Shown piece after piece: positions 18,901 to 26,705 of a DNA stretch of 64,000 nt. The stretch's first letter is position 1, and the number at the start of each line of letters is the position of its first letter. Made by a program: the position numbers and the translations under genes. Source of the DNA: an uncultured Ruminococcus sp. (GTDB lineage: Bacteria; Bacillota; Clostridia; Oscillospirales; Acutalibacteraceae). The notes beneath the pieces are model-generated. The model saw only the letters and a program-made list of their open reading frames with translations, made no database searches and was not told the origin of the DNA. The stretch lies in contig UQCF01000003.1 in NCBI GenBank assembly GCA_900539465.1, positions 62,001-126,000 on the forward strand, written 5' to 3'.

Positions 18901-19433
18901 CTGTCGGCTATGACCTCTATATGAAAATGCTGAATCAAGCGGTCGGCGAAGAAAAGGGCGAGCTTCCGCCCGCTCCCGACAAAGAGTGCCTTATCGACCT
19001 GCCTGTTGACGCATATATCCCTGCCGAATATATTAAAAGCGTGCCAAACAAAATCGCCATGTACCGCCGCATAGCGGATATAAGAAACACAGACGATGCG
19101 GACGACGTTATAGACGAGCTTATTGACCGCTTCGGCGAGCCGCCTGCGTGCGTAATGGGTCTTATAGATATTTCTCTTTTGCGCAACACCGCGCTTGACC
19201 AGGGGGTTTATGAAATCGGCAGAAACGGCGACAGAATAAATCTGTTTATAGACTCGCTCGATATGCAAAAAATAACATCGCTTGCCGCGGCACTCAAGGG
19301 CAGAATAACCGTTGCCGCCGCAGGTAAGCCTCATATAGCAATAAGAATCAACCCCGGTGAGGATCAGCTCACCATACTCAAAAAAGCTTTTGATGCCATG
19401 GAGAATCATTCAGATGTCAAAAATAAAGAATAA
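15945..19433 (+). CDS. mfd: Transcription-repair coupling factor
   Basis: Mfd removes stalled RNA polymerase at lesions and recruits UvrA. The 1,162-aa product shows all parts in order. The UvrB-like N-terminus includes YPAGD and the RGGIVDLF motif (about 175). The RNA-polymerase interaction (CarD-like) domain includes GDYIVHSAHGIGIF (about 498-511). The helicase motor has GDVGFGKTEVA (about 645) and DEEQRFGV (about 745), followed by the TRG region and the C-terminal domain. The ATG at 15945 with CGGAGGG upstream is preferred to an in-frame ATG inside the preceding gene. Length is typical. Confidence 0.97.
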   Translation: MSCFFKALKTMSEYTSLTQNINKNRLPIGVLGLAQIHKANIISSLCKENSPRQAVIITPDEAQASRLCRDLLSFGCNALLYPAGDISLRTTQIKSREYEHRRLSVLGHLLDGNAEAVVMSAEAALQYTIPPEELFSRRIHIKVGEDMSIKELTERLVRSGYTSCDSVEGSGQYSVRGGIVDLFSPDSDLPFRIDFWGDTIDSISVFETDTQRRVKQIDEMTITPANEICCEREKLISIIESFAATVKGKGSVKVKESLFKDIESLKSGVSLSSLDRYLPLIYKDCASVFDYVERPMLFVSESFTVKDKANAAIQLFNEEYKAYLSEGVVCKGLEKYILTWSEMLKFYEDLGVIYLDNLARGSFDTPVKELITFNARQISPWNGSMSVLKDDLEPITGKDGNTVIIMSGTAKAASALSEDLNGEGFPCIYMEDVPDDLPKGKIAVLPGGFSSGFEYPSAHFTVITYGSREALPVAKKRKKVNKAAVFNSLEELHKGDYIVHSAHGIGIFDGITQLESDGNVKDYIKIKYDKGDVLYVPVTQLDQVSKYIGPNSDSHTLKLNRLGGGEWNKTRTRVRSSVKDMAKELIELYAKRTNMKGYAFSPDIDMQNDFERRFEFEETDDQIRCINEIKNDMEKPCPMDRLLCGDVGFGKTEVALRAAFKCVADGKQCAILVPTTILAMQHFQTICRRFDGFPIEAQMISRFVPQKQQEKIKKDLKRGYVDIIVGTHRLISKDIEFRDLGLIIIDEEQRFGVAQKEKLKSLYPSVDVLTLTATPIPRTLNMAMSGIRDMSILEEAPQDRHPVQTYVIEHNPDVLVQAMSNELRRGGQVYYLHNKTETIARTAAKIKEMMPDARVAYAHGQMTEEKLSDIWKNVIEGETDILVCTTIIETGVDVPNVNTLIVENADRMGLSQLHQLRGRVGRSARRASAYFTFTRGKELSEIAAKRLTAIREYTEFGSGFKIAMRDLEIRGAGNILGTQQHGHMEAVGYDLYMKMLNQAVGEEKGELPPAPDKECLIDLPVDAYIPAEYIKSVPNKIAMYRRIADIRNTDDADDVIDELIDRFGEPPACVMGLIDISLLRNTALDQGVYEIGRNGDRINLFIDSLDMQKITSLAAALKGRITVAAAGKPHIAIRINPGEDQLTILKKAFDAMENHSDVKNKE

Positions 19434-20607
19434 CTACAAAGCAACTGTGTCTGCGTGCTATATCGGCTACATCACGCAGGCAATAGTAAATAACTTTGCG
19501 CCGCTTCTGTTTGTGACGTTTAACAAGGAATTCGGCGTATCACTTGACAAAATCGCTTCGATAGTCAGCATAAATTTCGGTATTCAACTGATTGTTGACT
19601 TGTTAAGTGCAAAAATCGTTGACAAAATAGGCTACCGTAAAATGATTGTTGCGGCTCACATCTTTTCTGCCGCAGGGCTTGCGGGGCTCGGATTTTTTCC
19701 GTATATCGTGCCGTCGCACTACGTCGGCATTTTGATTGCGACTGCTTTCAGCGCAATAGGCGGAGGGCTTATAGAGGTGCTTATAAGCCCCATAGTTCAG
19801 GCCTGCCCCGTGGACGCAAAATCCTCTGCCATGAGCCTGCTTCACTCATTTTATTGCTGGGGTCACATATTTGTCGTTTTGCTCTCTACGGGATTTTTTG
19901 CCGTTTCCGGCGTTGCAAGCTGGCGTTATCTTGCATATATTTGGGCAATTATTCCGATTTTAAATGCCATGCTTTTTTCGCGTGTAACGATTTATCCGCT
20001 TATGGCCGAAGACGAAAAAGGTATGACGATAAAGGAGCTTTTTAAATCGGGAACATTCTGGGCGCTTATGATACTCATGACCTGTTCAGGAGCTTCGGAG
20101 CAAGGCATAAGCCAATGGGCGTCAGCCTTTGCAGAGGAGGGTCTCGGCGTTTCAAAGGCAGTCGGCGACCTTGCAGGTCCGTGTGCGTTCGCACTGTTTA
20201 TGGGTCTTGCGCGGGTTCTGCACTCTAAAATAGACGAAAAAATCGACCTTCAAAAGTTTATGATTTTTTCGTCCTTACTTTGCATATGCGCCTATCTTTT
20301 GGCAAGCCTCGGTCAAAATGCAATTATATCGCTCATCGGCTGCGGACTTTGCGGATTTTCAGTAGGAGTTATGTGGCCGGGCACATTCAGCATTGCCGCA
20401 AAGGCCTGCCCTGCCGGCGGAACCGCCTTGTTTGCGCTTTTGGCTCTTGCGGGCGACCTCGGCTGTGCGCTCGCGCCGTACACCGTGGGGCTTTCGTCAA
20501 GTCTTCAGGGCGACGACCTCAAAAAAGGAATTTTGACCGCGGTCATATTCCCGACAATACTTGTTTTGACGCTTATTTTATCGCATAAAAGACTCAGAAA
20601 AAATTAA
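19414..20607 (+). CDS. Major facilitator superfamily transporter
   Basis: The 397-aa integral membrane protein has about 12 predicted helices in two halves separated by a cytoplasmic loop (LMAEDEKGMTIKELFKSG, about 190-207). The first half has the short charged loop DKIGYRKM (about 71-78), equivalent to the MFS A-motif. FGVSLDKIASIVSINFGIQL is typical of FucP/sugar-type MFS members. The second half contains EQGISQWAS and ARVLHSKIDEK. Substrate unknown; a sugar is a reasonable guess from the operon's epimerase and HAD phosphatase. It overlaps mfd by 20 nt and has GGAGAA upstream, indicating cotranscription. Confidence 0.85.
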   Translation: MSKIKNNYKATVSACYIGYITQAIVNNFAPLLFVTFNKEFGVSLDKIASIVSINFGIQLIVDLLSAKIVDKIGYRKMIVAAHIFSAAGLAGLGFFPYIVPSHYVGILIATAFSAIGGGLIEVLISPIVQACPVDAKSSAMSLLHSFYCWGHIFVVLLSTGFFAVSGVASWRYLAYIWAIIPILNAMLFSRVTIYPLMAEDEKGMTIKELFKSGTFWALMILMTCSGASEQGISQWASAFAEEGLGVSKAVGDLAGPCAFALFMGLARVLHSKIDEKIDLQKFMIFSSLLCICAYLLASLGQNAIISLIGCGLCGFSVGVMWPGTFSIAAKACPAGGTALFALLALAGDLGCALAPYTVGLSSSLQGDDLKKGILTAVIFPTILVLTLILSHKRLRKN

Positions 20608-20869
20608 ATTTGAAACATTCGAAATCTTAGACCGCTATCACCCGTTATAGGATGATAATAAAATTCATTGGAAGCCTTGAAAACAAAGGGTTTATCGCAG
20701 TCTGCTAACCTTATTCTTTTATGTGATTTCACTCAAATTTGCCCTTATCTTTGTATTTTATAAGGGCAAAAACAAGTGAAGCAAAACCGAAAAAATGTAG
20801 TTGAGTGTTGGCAGACAAGTGAAATCGTTTGGCTATGTAAGAACTTTACGATACAAAGGAAAAATAGAA
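20608..20869. other. Intergenic region with hairpin and left copy of a direct repeat
   Basis: No gene is seen. An 11-bp perfect inverted repeat (TTTGCCCTTAT at 20738-20748, ATAAGGGCAAA at 20760-20770) could act as a terminator. Its right arm plus following bases, ATAAGGGCAAAAACAA (20760-20775), recurs nearly exactly at 21818-21834 on the far side of the methyltransferase gene. Base composition is more AT-rich than the flanking genes. Confidence 0.6.
20738..20775 (+). repeat. Left copy of direct repeat flanking the methyltransferase gene
   Basis: ATAAGGGCAAAAACAA at 20760-20775 matches 21818-21834 with one extra A there. Upstream bases (CTTAT, then a T-rich stretch) are also loosely shared. 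The left copy sits in an 11-bp inverted repeat. Confidence 0.55.
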
Positions 20870-21640
20870 ATGAATAAAGATGAAATATTAAAAACAAATA
20901 AGCATTACTGGGATACATTCGCTGATCTGTGGTTTGGTACTACTGCACTTCCTACATATGGCGTACACTTTGTAACTGAGGATGAATTACACTTGTTCGG
21001 TGATGTTTCGGGAAAGAAAATGCTTGAGATTTGCTGTGGCAGCGGTCATTCTCTGAAATATAATGCAGATAGAAATGCCGGAGAATTATGGGGCGTTGAT
21101 ATTTCTCATAAACAGCTTGAAAATGCTAAACGGTATTTGAGTGAAAACGGTTACACGGCTAATTTTATCTGCTCCCCGATGGAAGCTGATACGGATATCC
21201 CGAAAGAGTATTTCGATTTCGTATACTCGATATATGGTATCGGATGGACGACTGATTTGGATGGTACTTTCCGGAAGATTGCATCGTATCTGAAAAAAGA
21301 CGGTATCTTCATTTTTAGCTGGCATCATACACTCAATTACTGCATTGCCTGGTCTTGCGATGAACGGAAAGATGTGATCCAAAATAATGCCTTGGTGATG
21401 AACAAAAGCTATTTTGATGAGTCTTACTTCAGAATGCCGGTGGACGGCAGTGAGATTCTGCTGTGTAACCGAAAAATATCCACCTACGTCAACGCTTTAG
21501 CGAAAGCGGGATTTGCAATTGAGCAAATGGTTGAGCAGACCGACGAGGTGACAATGCACGCGGAAGGAAATATCAGCGACAAAGCGAAAAAAGCAAAAAT
21601 GCTACCCATTTCAATTTTGTTTAAGGCAAGAAAGTTATAA
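20870..21640 (+). CDS. Class I SAM-dependent methyltransferase
   Basis: The 256-aa protein has a Methyltransf_11/25-type core. Motif I is KMLEICCGSGHSL (about 46-58), the acidic residue ending strand 2 is in LWGVDIS (about 73), motif II is the FDFVYSIYGIGW region (about 111-122) and motif III is LKKDGIFIFSWHHTL (about 137-151). The substrate is unknown; a small molecule is more likely than rRNA. The ATG at 20870 follows AAAGGA. Codon use (more TTA, TTG, AGA and A-ending codons) and lack of operon partners differ from all neighbours, suggesting recent acquisition. Confidence 0.85.
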   Translation: MNKDEILKTNKHYWDTFADLWFGTTALPTYGVHFVTEDELHLFGDVSGKKMLEICCGSGHSLKYNADRNAGELWGVDISHKQLENAKRYLSENGYTANFICSPMEADTDIPKEYFDFVYSIYGIGWTTDLDGTFRKIASYLKKDGIFIFSWHHTLNYCIAWSCDERKDVIQNNALVMNKSYFDESYFRMPVDGSEILLCNRKISTYVNALAKAGFAIEQMVEQTDEVTMHAEGNISDKAKKAKMLPISILFKARKL

Positions 21641-21812
21641 AAGAGAAAAAAGAATAACGATCAATATGTATCCGGCAAACTGATTGCTTTTCGCGGAATG
21701 TTTCTGTAGGCAGTAGATTTGTGCGAGCGATGTATTTCGCTTTTAAACGATAAGAACTTTTAACTACATACGGAAGGATTGTTTTTTGTCTGAAACGACT
21801 TTCTCTTATTTC

Positions 21813-21834
21813 TGCCCATAAGGGCAAAAAACAA
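21813..21834 (+). repeat. Right copy of direct repeat flanking the methyltransferase gene
   Basis: ATAAGGGCAAAAAACAA at 21818-21834, about 1.06 kb from the left copy. The preceding TGCCC forms a small hairpin with GGGCA. Confidence 0.55.
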
Positions 21835-21850
21835 TGGGAAGTACATAAGG

Positions 21851-21880
21851 TTAGGGCATTTAACACGTAAAATGCCCTAA
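21851..21880 (+). repeat. Inverted repeat, possible terminator
   Basis: TTAGGGCATTT and AAATGCCCTAA form an 11-bp perfect stem with an 8-nt loop. No T-run follows on either strand, so termination is only a possibility. Confidence 0.4.
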
Positions 21881-21936
21881 AACATAGGGATCTCAGAGAA
21901 TTTATGATAAATTCAATTTTAAAAGTGCATAAAAGA

Positions 21937-21994
21937 AAAAGCTATAATCCGCATTTGGCAATAATTTAGCTGCCGTTTGTGAATTATAGCTTTT
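21937..21994 (-). terminator. clpE terminator, member of a dispersed repeat
   Basis: On the minus strand, AAAAGCTATAAT and ATTATAGCTTTT form a 12-bp stem followed by TTCTTTT. The 34-nt loop begins TCACAAACGGCAG. The stem start and loop are nearly identical to the murE terminator at 49374-49428, although the genes are unrelated. Confidence 0.8.
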
Positions 21995-22000
21995 AAAATT

Positions 22001-24307
22001 TTATTTTACGGAAAGTTCGCCGTCATCGACATCTACCGTTACGGAATGTATCGGATTATCTACGCTGTCTACTATCATAGACGCGATTTTATCCTCAACA
22101 TTTCTTCTGATGAAGTTTCTGAGATCTCTCGCTCCGCGCGTTCCGCCGACAGATTTTTCGGCAATAAGCTTAACCGCTTCATCTGTGTAGCTAAAGCTTA
22201 TGTCTTTATCTCTCAGCGGCTCTTCAAGCTCGGAGAGCATAAGAACGGCAATCTTTTCAAAATCCTCCTGTGTGAGAGGTTTGAACACAACCACCTCGTC
22301 AACACGGCCGATAAACTCGGGGCGCAGGAACTCTCTGAGGGCTTTCATTGCCTTTTCGGAGGAAGCATCTGCGGCGGTTTTGCCGAAGCCGAGAGCCGAA
22401 TCCGCCCTCTCGCTGCCGGCGTTTGAGGTCATGACTATAACAGTGTTGTCAAACGCCACCGTCCTGCCCTGCGCATCGGTTATTTTGCCCTCGTCAAGAA
22501 TCTGGAGCAAAATATTCATAACATCGGGGTGTGCCTTTTCTATTTCATCAAACAAAATTACGCTGTAAGGCTTGCGGCGCACCTTTTCGGTGAGCTGACC
22601 TGCCTCGTCATAGCCGACGTATCCGGGCGGCGAGCCGATTATTCTCGAAACACTGTGTTTCTCCATAAATTCGGACATATCAAGTCTGATAAGCGTTTCG
22701 GGAGTGTCAAAAAGTTCGTTTGCAAGCTGCTTTACAAGCTCCGTTTTGCCGACGCCCGTGGGACCGACAAAGATAAACGAAGCCGGACGTCTTCTGGGGC
22801 TGATGTTGACTCTGCCCCTGCGGATTGCGGCAGAAACGAGGTCAACCGCTTTATCCTGACCGATAACCTTTGATTTAAGCTTTTTATCAAGGTCTGCGAG
22901 CCTGCGGAGATCGCTCTCAACAATCTTTTGCGCCGGTATGCCTGTCCAAAGCTGAATTACTCTTGCAAGGTCGTCCTCCGTAACGGCGGCATCCTTAACA
23001 AGCTCTTCAAGCTCATCGCACTTTGCCTGTGCCTGAATTATATCGCTCTTGACCTTGGCTATTGCCTCGTAGTCGATTATTTCGGCATCCTCCATAAGGG
23101 ATTGCTGCCGAACCTTGAGCTCTGCGATTTTCTTTTCTATAAGCTCCTGCTCGCTGATATTTTTGTTGCGAAGATTTGCACAGGTGCAGGCTTCGTCGAG
23201 CAAATCTATCGCTTTATCGGGCAAGAAACGGTCGTTAATAAAACGCTCCGAAAGTGTTACGGCTTTATAAATAAGGCTGTCGCTTATCTTTACTCTGTGG
23301 TAATTTTCGTAATAATCTTTTATTCCCTTGAGCATTTCGCAGGTGTCTTCAATAGACGGCTCTTCAACCTTGACAGACTGCATTCTTCTCTCAAGAGCGG
23401 CATCTTTTTCGATATATTTTCTGTATTCGTTAAAGGTGGTTGCGCCGATTATCTGCACCTCTCCCCTTGAAAGAGCAGGTTTTAAGATGTTTGCCGCATT
23501 CATTGAGCCGTCGGCATCTCCTCCCGTACCGACAAGGTTGTGCACCTCGTCAATAAAGAGAATGATATTGCCGTCCGCCTTAACCTCTTCCACAAGACCT
23601 TTTACCCTGCCCTCAAACTGACCTCTGAACTGTGTACCGGCAACGAGTGAGGTAAGGTCAAGAAGATGAATCTCTTTATCCGCAAGCTTTGCCGGAACCT
23701 CGCCCTTTGCGATTTTGATTGCCAATCCCTCGGCAATGGCGGTCTTTCCGACGCCCGGCTCACCTATGAGACAGGGGTTATTTTTGCTTCTGCGGCAAAG
23801 GATTTGAATTGTTCGGTAAATCTCGTTATCTCTGCCGATTATGCGGTCTATTTTGCCCTCTCTTGCACGTTGAGTGAGGTTTGTGCAGTAAAGGGGAAGA
23901 AATTTTCTCTTTTTATTGTTTTTTGCGCCTTTTTCTTTTGGATTTTTGCCTTTTTTATCCTTAGAATCGTTTTCGCTTACAGCTTCGGTTTCTGCAACGG
24001 CATCTTCTTCTGCCGCGTCTTTTTTGCCCATCATCCCCTGAAGGAACGGGAACGTGGGTATTCCGCCCGGCTCAAAACCCTCGCCGTCGTCACCCATGCC
24101 CATCATGGCGCCGAACTGTTCGCTCATTTCGTCCACGTCGTCCTCTGTGATGCCCATATTCTCCATCATCTGTTTTATGGGGCCTGTGGACTCCATGGCG
24201 CATTTGAGGCACAAGCCCTCGGAATCCGATTGCTTGTCTCCGTCCATTTTAGTCATAAATATAACCGCAGGGCGCATTTTGCACTTGCTGCATAAAACTT
24301 GCTTCAT
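22001..24307 (-). CDS. clpE: ATP-dependent Clp protease ATP-binding subunit, ClpE-type
   Basis: This AAA+ unfoldase would feed ClpP. The 768-aa product begins with a four-cysteine zinc finger, C6xxC9 and C33xxC36, like ClpE and McsA, instead of the Clp-N repeats of ClpC. A Met/Glu/Asp-rich linker follows (about 45-140). Next are AAA-1 with GEPGVGKT (about 178) and LFIDEVHNLVG, a short coiled middle segment (about 385-435), and AAA-2 with GPTGVGKT (about 513) and LFDEIEKAHPDV. The C-terminal D2-small domain is complete. It is last in a long operon behind pgsA. Under known biology ClpE is heat or stress induced, but no CIRCE or CtsR box was seen. Confidence 0.9.
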   Translation of the reverse strand: MKQVLCSKCKMRPAVIFMTKMDGDKQSDSEGLCLKCAMESTGPIKQMMENMGITEDDVDEMSEQFGAMMGMGDDGEGFEPGGIPTFPFLQGMMGKKDAAEEDAVAETEAVSENDSKDKKGKNPKEKGAKNNKKRKFLPLYCTNLTQRAREGKIDRIIGRDNEIYRTIQILCRRSKNNPCLIGEPGVGKTAIAEGLAIKIAKGEVPAKLADKEIHLLDLTSLVAGTQFRGQFEGRVKGLVEEVKADGNIILFIDEVHNLVGTGGDADGSMNAANILKPALSRGEVQIIGATTFNEYRKYIEKDAALERRMQSVKVEEPSIEDTCEMLKGIKDYYENYHRVKISDSLIYKAVTLSERFINDRFLPDKAIDLLDEACTCANLRNKNISEQELIEKKIAELKVRQQSLMEDAEIIDYEAIAKVKSDIIQAQAKCDELEELVKDAAVTEDDLARVIQLWTGIPAQKIVESDLRRLADLDKKLKSKVIGQDKAVDLVSAAIRRGRVNISPRRRPASFIFVGPTGVGKTELVKQLANELFDTPETLIRLDMSEFMEKHSVSRIIGSPPGYVGYDEAGQLTEKVRRKPYSVILFDEIEKAHPDVMNILLQILDEGKITDAQGRTVAFDNTVIVMTSNAGSERADSALGFGKTAADASSEKAMKALREFLRPEFIGRVDEVVVFKPLTQEDFEKIAVLMLSELEEPLRDKDISFSYTDEAVKLIAEKSVGGTRGARDLRNFIRRNVEDKIASMIVDSVDNPIHSVTVDVDDGELSVK

Positions 24308-24328
24308 ATTTTACTCCTATGTTTTTGC

Positions 24329-24943
24329 TTATTTACGGCTCTTTATTTTACCGATAATCTGCTTTGCCGCGGACGGCAGATAGCTGCAAAAAGCCACTAC
24401 CGTGAGCACTGCCGACACAATGACGAGAACCAGCATTGCGACATCGGGTATAGTCCAGTATTCTTTAAGAAAGCCTATATCGGGGCCGAACATGACAATG
24501 GCAATCATAACCAGATAAAAAACCATTGTGGCAGCTTTGCCGTATATTTCTGCCGCGGCGGGTCTGAGCCCCATAGCCAGCATAAGTCCGCCGAAAAATA
24601 CCATGACGAACTCTTTTATTACAAAAATGAGAAAAACCCAACTGAAGGTTTTTATAAGCTCATCGGAGCTTGTTCTGAACTCGATATAAAACATTATCGC
24701 AATTGTTATTTGCGTGAGCTTATCGGCAACGGGGTCGATTATTTTGCCGAGATCTGATACCTGATTGAATTTTCTTGCGATTTTACCGTCTAAAAAATCC
24801 GACAATCCCGAAAGCCCGAGCACAAGCATTGCCCAGCCTACATAGCCTTTATAAAACAAAACGGCAAATACGGGTATGAGCGCAATTCGGATATAAGACA
24901 GCCAGTTCGGTATTGTATTCCAGCCCTTAAGCAATTCTTTCAT
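24329..24943 (-). CDS. pgsA: CDP-alcohol phosphatidyltransferase, PgsA-like
   Basis: This integral membrane enzyme makes a phospholipid head group, probably phosphatidylglycerol phosphate from CDP-diacylglycerol and glycerol-3-phosphate. The 204-aa product starts with TIPNWLSYIRI, the usual PgsA opening. It carries the family motif DFLDGKIARKF...DLGKIIDPVADK (about 49-75), with both Asp pairs and Arg/Gly present. Several membrane helices follow. The second of two close ATGs (24943) is chosen, as it lies 9 nt after AGGAGG. It overlaps or abuts the cvpA stop, so they are coupled. A different CDP-alcohol specificity is possible. Confidence 0.85.
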   Translation of the reverse strand: MKELLKGWNTIPNWLSYIRIALIPVFAVLFYKGYVGWAMLVLGLSGLSDFLDGKIARKFNQVSDLGKIIDPVADKLTQITIAIMFYIEFRTSSDELIKTFSWVFLIFVIKEFVMVFFGGLMLAMGLRPAAAEIYGKAATMVFYLVMIAIVMFGPDIGFLKEYWTIPDVAMLVLVIVSAVLTVVAFCSYLPSAAKQIIGKIKSRK

Positions 24944-24945
24944 AT

Positions 24946-25473
24946 TCATATTCCTCCTTGAATAAACTCTTTAACCGCAGGGAAAACTGCGGCAATGAGC
25001 TTTGAGTCAAGCTCCATAATCTTTGATGAGCGAGCCGCGGCTTTCAGCGGTTCATAGCCCGTGAAAGTCAGCGCGTTTATAAGAACGCATGCGCCTGTTA
25101 CCATAAGCACTCCGCAAAGTGTTCCGATCACAAGCCCCAATGCTTTGTTTGCCGTTTTTAAAATCGGCAATTTAAAGAATTTATCAACAATGCCGATAAG
25201 AATTTTCAGCACTAACGATACTGCAATGAACAAAATAATCATCGCTATGAATTTTGCTTTATATTCCCCTGCCGTGCCGGAGCAAAGCGAGGTGTTTGCT
25301 CTTATCCAATCCGCAAGCGGAACATAATATGCTCTTGTAACGACAGCCGCCGCAAAAAACGAGCAAAACTCAAGCACGGATCTGACAAATCCTTTACGAT
25401 AATAATAAACCACCCAAGATATAAATAGCAATACTAAAACTATGTCTATTATGTAAATTTTTAAAAAATCCAT
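24946..25473 (-). CDS. CvpA-family membrane protein
   Basis: The 175-aa protein has four predicted membrane helices (about 8-25, 30-50, 72-92, 105-130) and the CvpA-type start IDIVLVLLFISWVVYYYRKGFVRSV, with the Tyr/Arg-Lys-Gly turn after helix 1. CvpA was named for colicin V production in E. coli, and its role in Firmicutes is unclear. It lies between DUF5711 and pgsA. The ribosome site is weak. Confidence 0.75.
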   Translation of the reverse strand: MDFLKIYIIDIVLVLLFISWVVYYYRKGFVRSVLEFCSFFAAAVVTRAYYVPLADWIRANTSLCSGTAGEYKAKFIAMIILFIAVSLVLKILIGIVDKFFKLPILKTANKALGLVIGTLCGVLMVTGACVLINALTFTGYEPLKAAARSSKIMELDSKLIAAVFPAVKEFIQGGI

Positions 25474-25533
25474 ATGACAAATTGCCTTAACTGCCTAAAA
25501 AGGCCGCTGCTCCTTTCTTAAAAAAATATATAT

Positions 25534-26700
25534 TTAAAATTTGTTGCATGTTATGGCGGACGGCGAAACCGTATAGACTCTTTTTCTGCCGACCAAAACA
25601 TAATTTGCCGAAACATCGGCAGAAAATTCCGCCTTTATTTCGCCCTTTTTGTTGTAAACGATAACCTTGCTGTCAGTGAGAACCGCCGTGTATCTGTCAG
25701 AGCACGAAACGTCTTTTATCTCACTGCCGACATCTTGTGTGAACAGAAGCTCCCCGCCGTTATAAACTTTTAATATGCTGTTTGAATCACTGCCGTATTT
25801 TAAAAGCGCGACGGCGTTCAAAGCCGCGTCGTCATCGCTTTTGCGGTGCAAAACATCCGAGCCGAAAGCATCATCCGAAAGCTTTGTCGTGTTGTCAGTA
25901 ATAAATGACCTCATTTTATCGGATATTACACAAATATCGTGAGATTTGACATAACTGACGCTGACAACTGCGGTGTCGGCATAATCAAAGCATGCAACAT
26001 AGTCTTTTGAATCAAATCTGAATACATAAACCTTTGAATTTATCTGTGCGTTTTTAGCCTCAATAGTGCTCACTGCGGCGAACTTGCCGTCGTCTGACAG
26101 GTCAATATCGCTGACGCGTTCGTTTTTAAAATCCCATGTAAAAATCTCTTTTTGGTTTTTATCAAACACAGTGAGCCTGTTCTGTGCGCCGCTCGCGCCC
26201 GTTGCAACGGCACAGTTGCCTTTTTTGCCTATGCCCGCGGCGGTCACGGTTTTTTTCATTTCTTTTTCGGCAATTATTTCGGATGCGTTCTGCACCCTGA
26301 ATTTGCCCGAGTCACGGTCATAAACTATCGCTTTGCCGTTTTTATATTTTATTGCGGGCTTTCCGTATTCGGTATCGGTCTCATTCAGCTCTTTTGCGCT
26401 GGCGCTTAAAAGGAAGGTCTTGCCTTTGCTGAAAGCAAAGACCCTGCCGCCGTCGGCATAAAGAGAAGTCACCTGTGCGCCGGAAGTATCGTAAGGATAG
26501 CCGCCGCCCGAGCCGAGGTTTGACAAAGCCGTTTTTATGTTGCCCGTTATGCTGTTGAGGGTAACTCCGCCTATTGACCTTGCGGCAATAAAAACAAGAG
26601 ACACGGTAATTAAAAGCACAAACAAAACCTTGAGCACTGCTTTTGCACCCGGCTTTAAACGGTTAAAAGCCGTGCCTTTTTTGCTTTTTTTATTTGCCAT
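25534..26700 (-). CDS. DUF5711-type membrane-anchored beta-propeller-like protein
   Basis: The 388-aa protein has a basic N-terminus, one membrane helix (about 20-42) and a long extracytoplasmic region made of repeating short strands. Examples are VTSLYADGGRVFAFSKGKTFL and similar 40-residue units, suggesting a WD40-like propeller. It resembles DUF5711 proteins of Oscillospirales, whose function is unknown. The ATG at 26700 (AAGGAG 8 nt upstream) is chosen over an in-frame GTG 9 nt earlier that abuts the site. It lies 5 nt after truA's stop. Confidence 0.65.
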   Translation of the reverse strand: MANKKSKKGTAFNRLKPGAKAVLKVLFVLLITVSLVFIAARSIGGVTLNSITGNIKTALSNLGSGGGYPYDTSGAQVTSLYADGGRVFAFSKGKTFLLSASAKELNETDTEYGKPAIKYKNGKAIVYDRDSGKFRVQNASEIIAEKEMKKTVTAAGIGKKGNCAVATGASGAQNRLTVFDKNQKEIFTWDFKNERVSDIDLSDDGKFAAVSTIEAKNAQINSKVYVFRFDSKDYVACFDYADTAVVSVSYVKSHDICVISDKMRSFITDNTTKLSDDAFGSDVLHRKSDDDAALNAVALLKYGSDSNSILKVYNGGELLFTQDVGSEIKDVSCSDRYTAVLTDSKVIVYNKKGEIKAEFSADVSANYVLVGRKRVYTVSPSAITCNKF

Positions 26701-26705
26701 TGCCG

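Larger units (their letters stand above)
21641..22000. other. Non-coding stretch with repeat copy and hairpins
   Basis: I see no convincing gene in these 360 bases. It contains a short hairpin TGCCC-ATAA-GGGCA (21813-21826) that forms part of the right copy of the direct repeat (21818-21834), and an 11-bp inverted repeat TTAGGGCATTT / AAATGCCCTAA (21851-21861, 21870-21880). The clpE terminator element follows at 21937-21994. Confidence 0.55.

Noticed and set aside
21851..21880. Possible integron attC-like site
   Set aside because: It contains GTTAGGG but not the paired RYYYAAC/GTTRRRY core sites with the required spacing. No integrase is in the window.
22001..24307. clpE mislabelled as ClpC
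   Set aside because: The N-terminus has a C4 zinc finger and no Clp-N repeats, which fits ClpE rather than ClpC.
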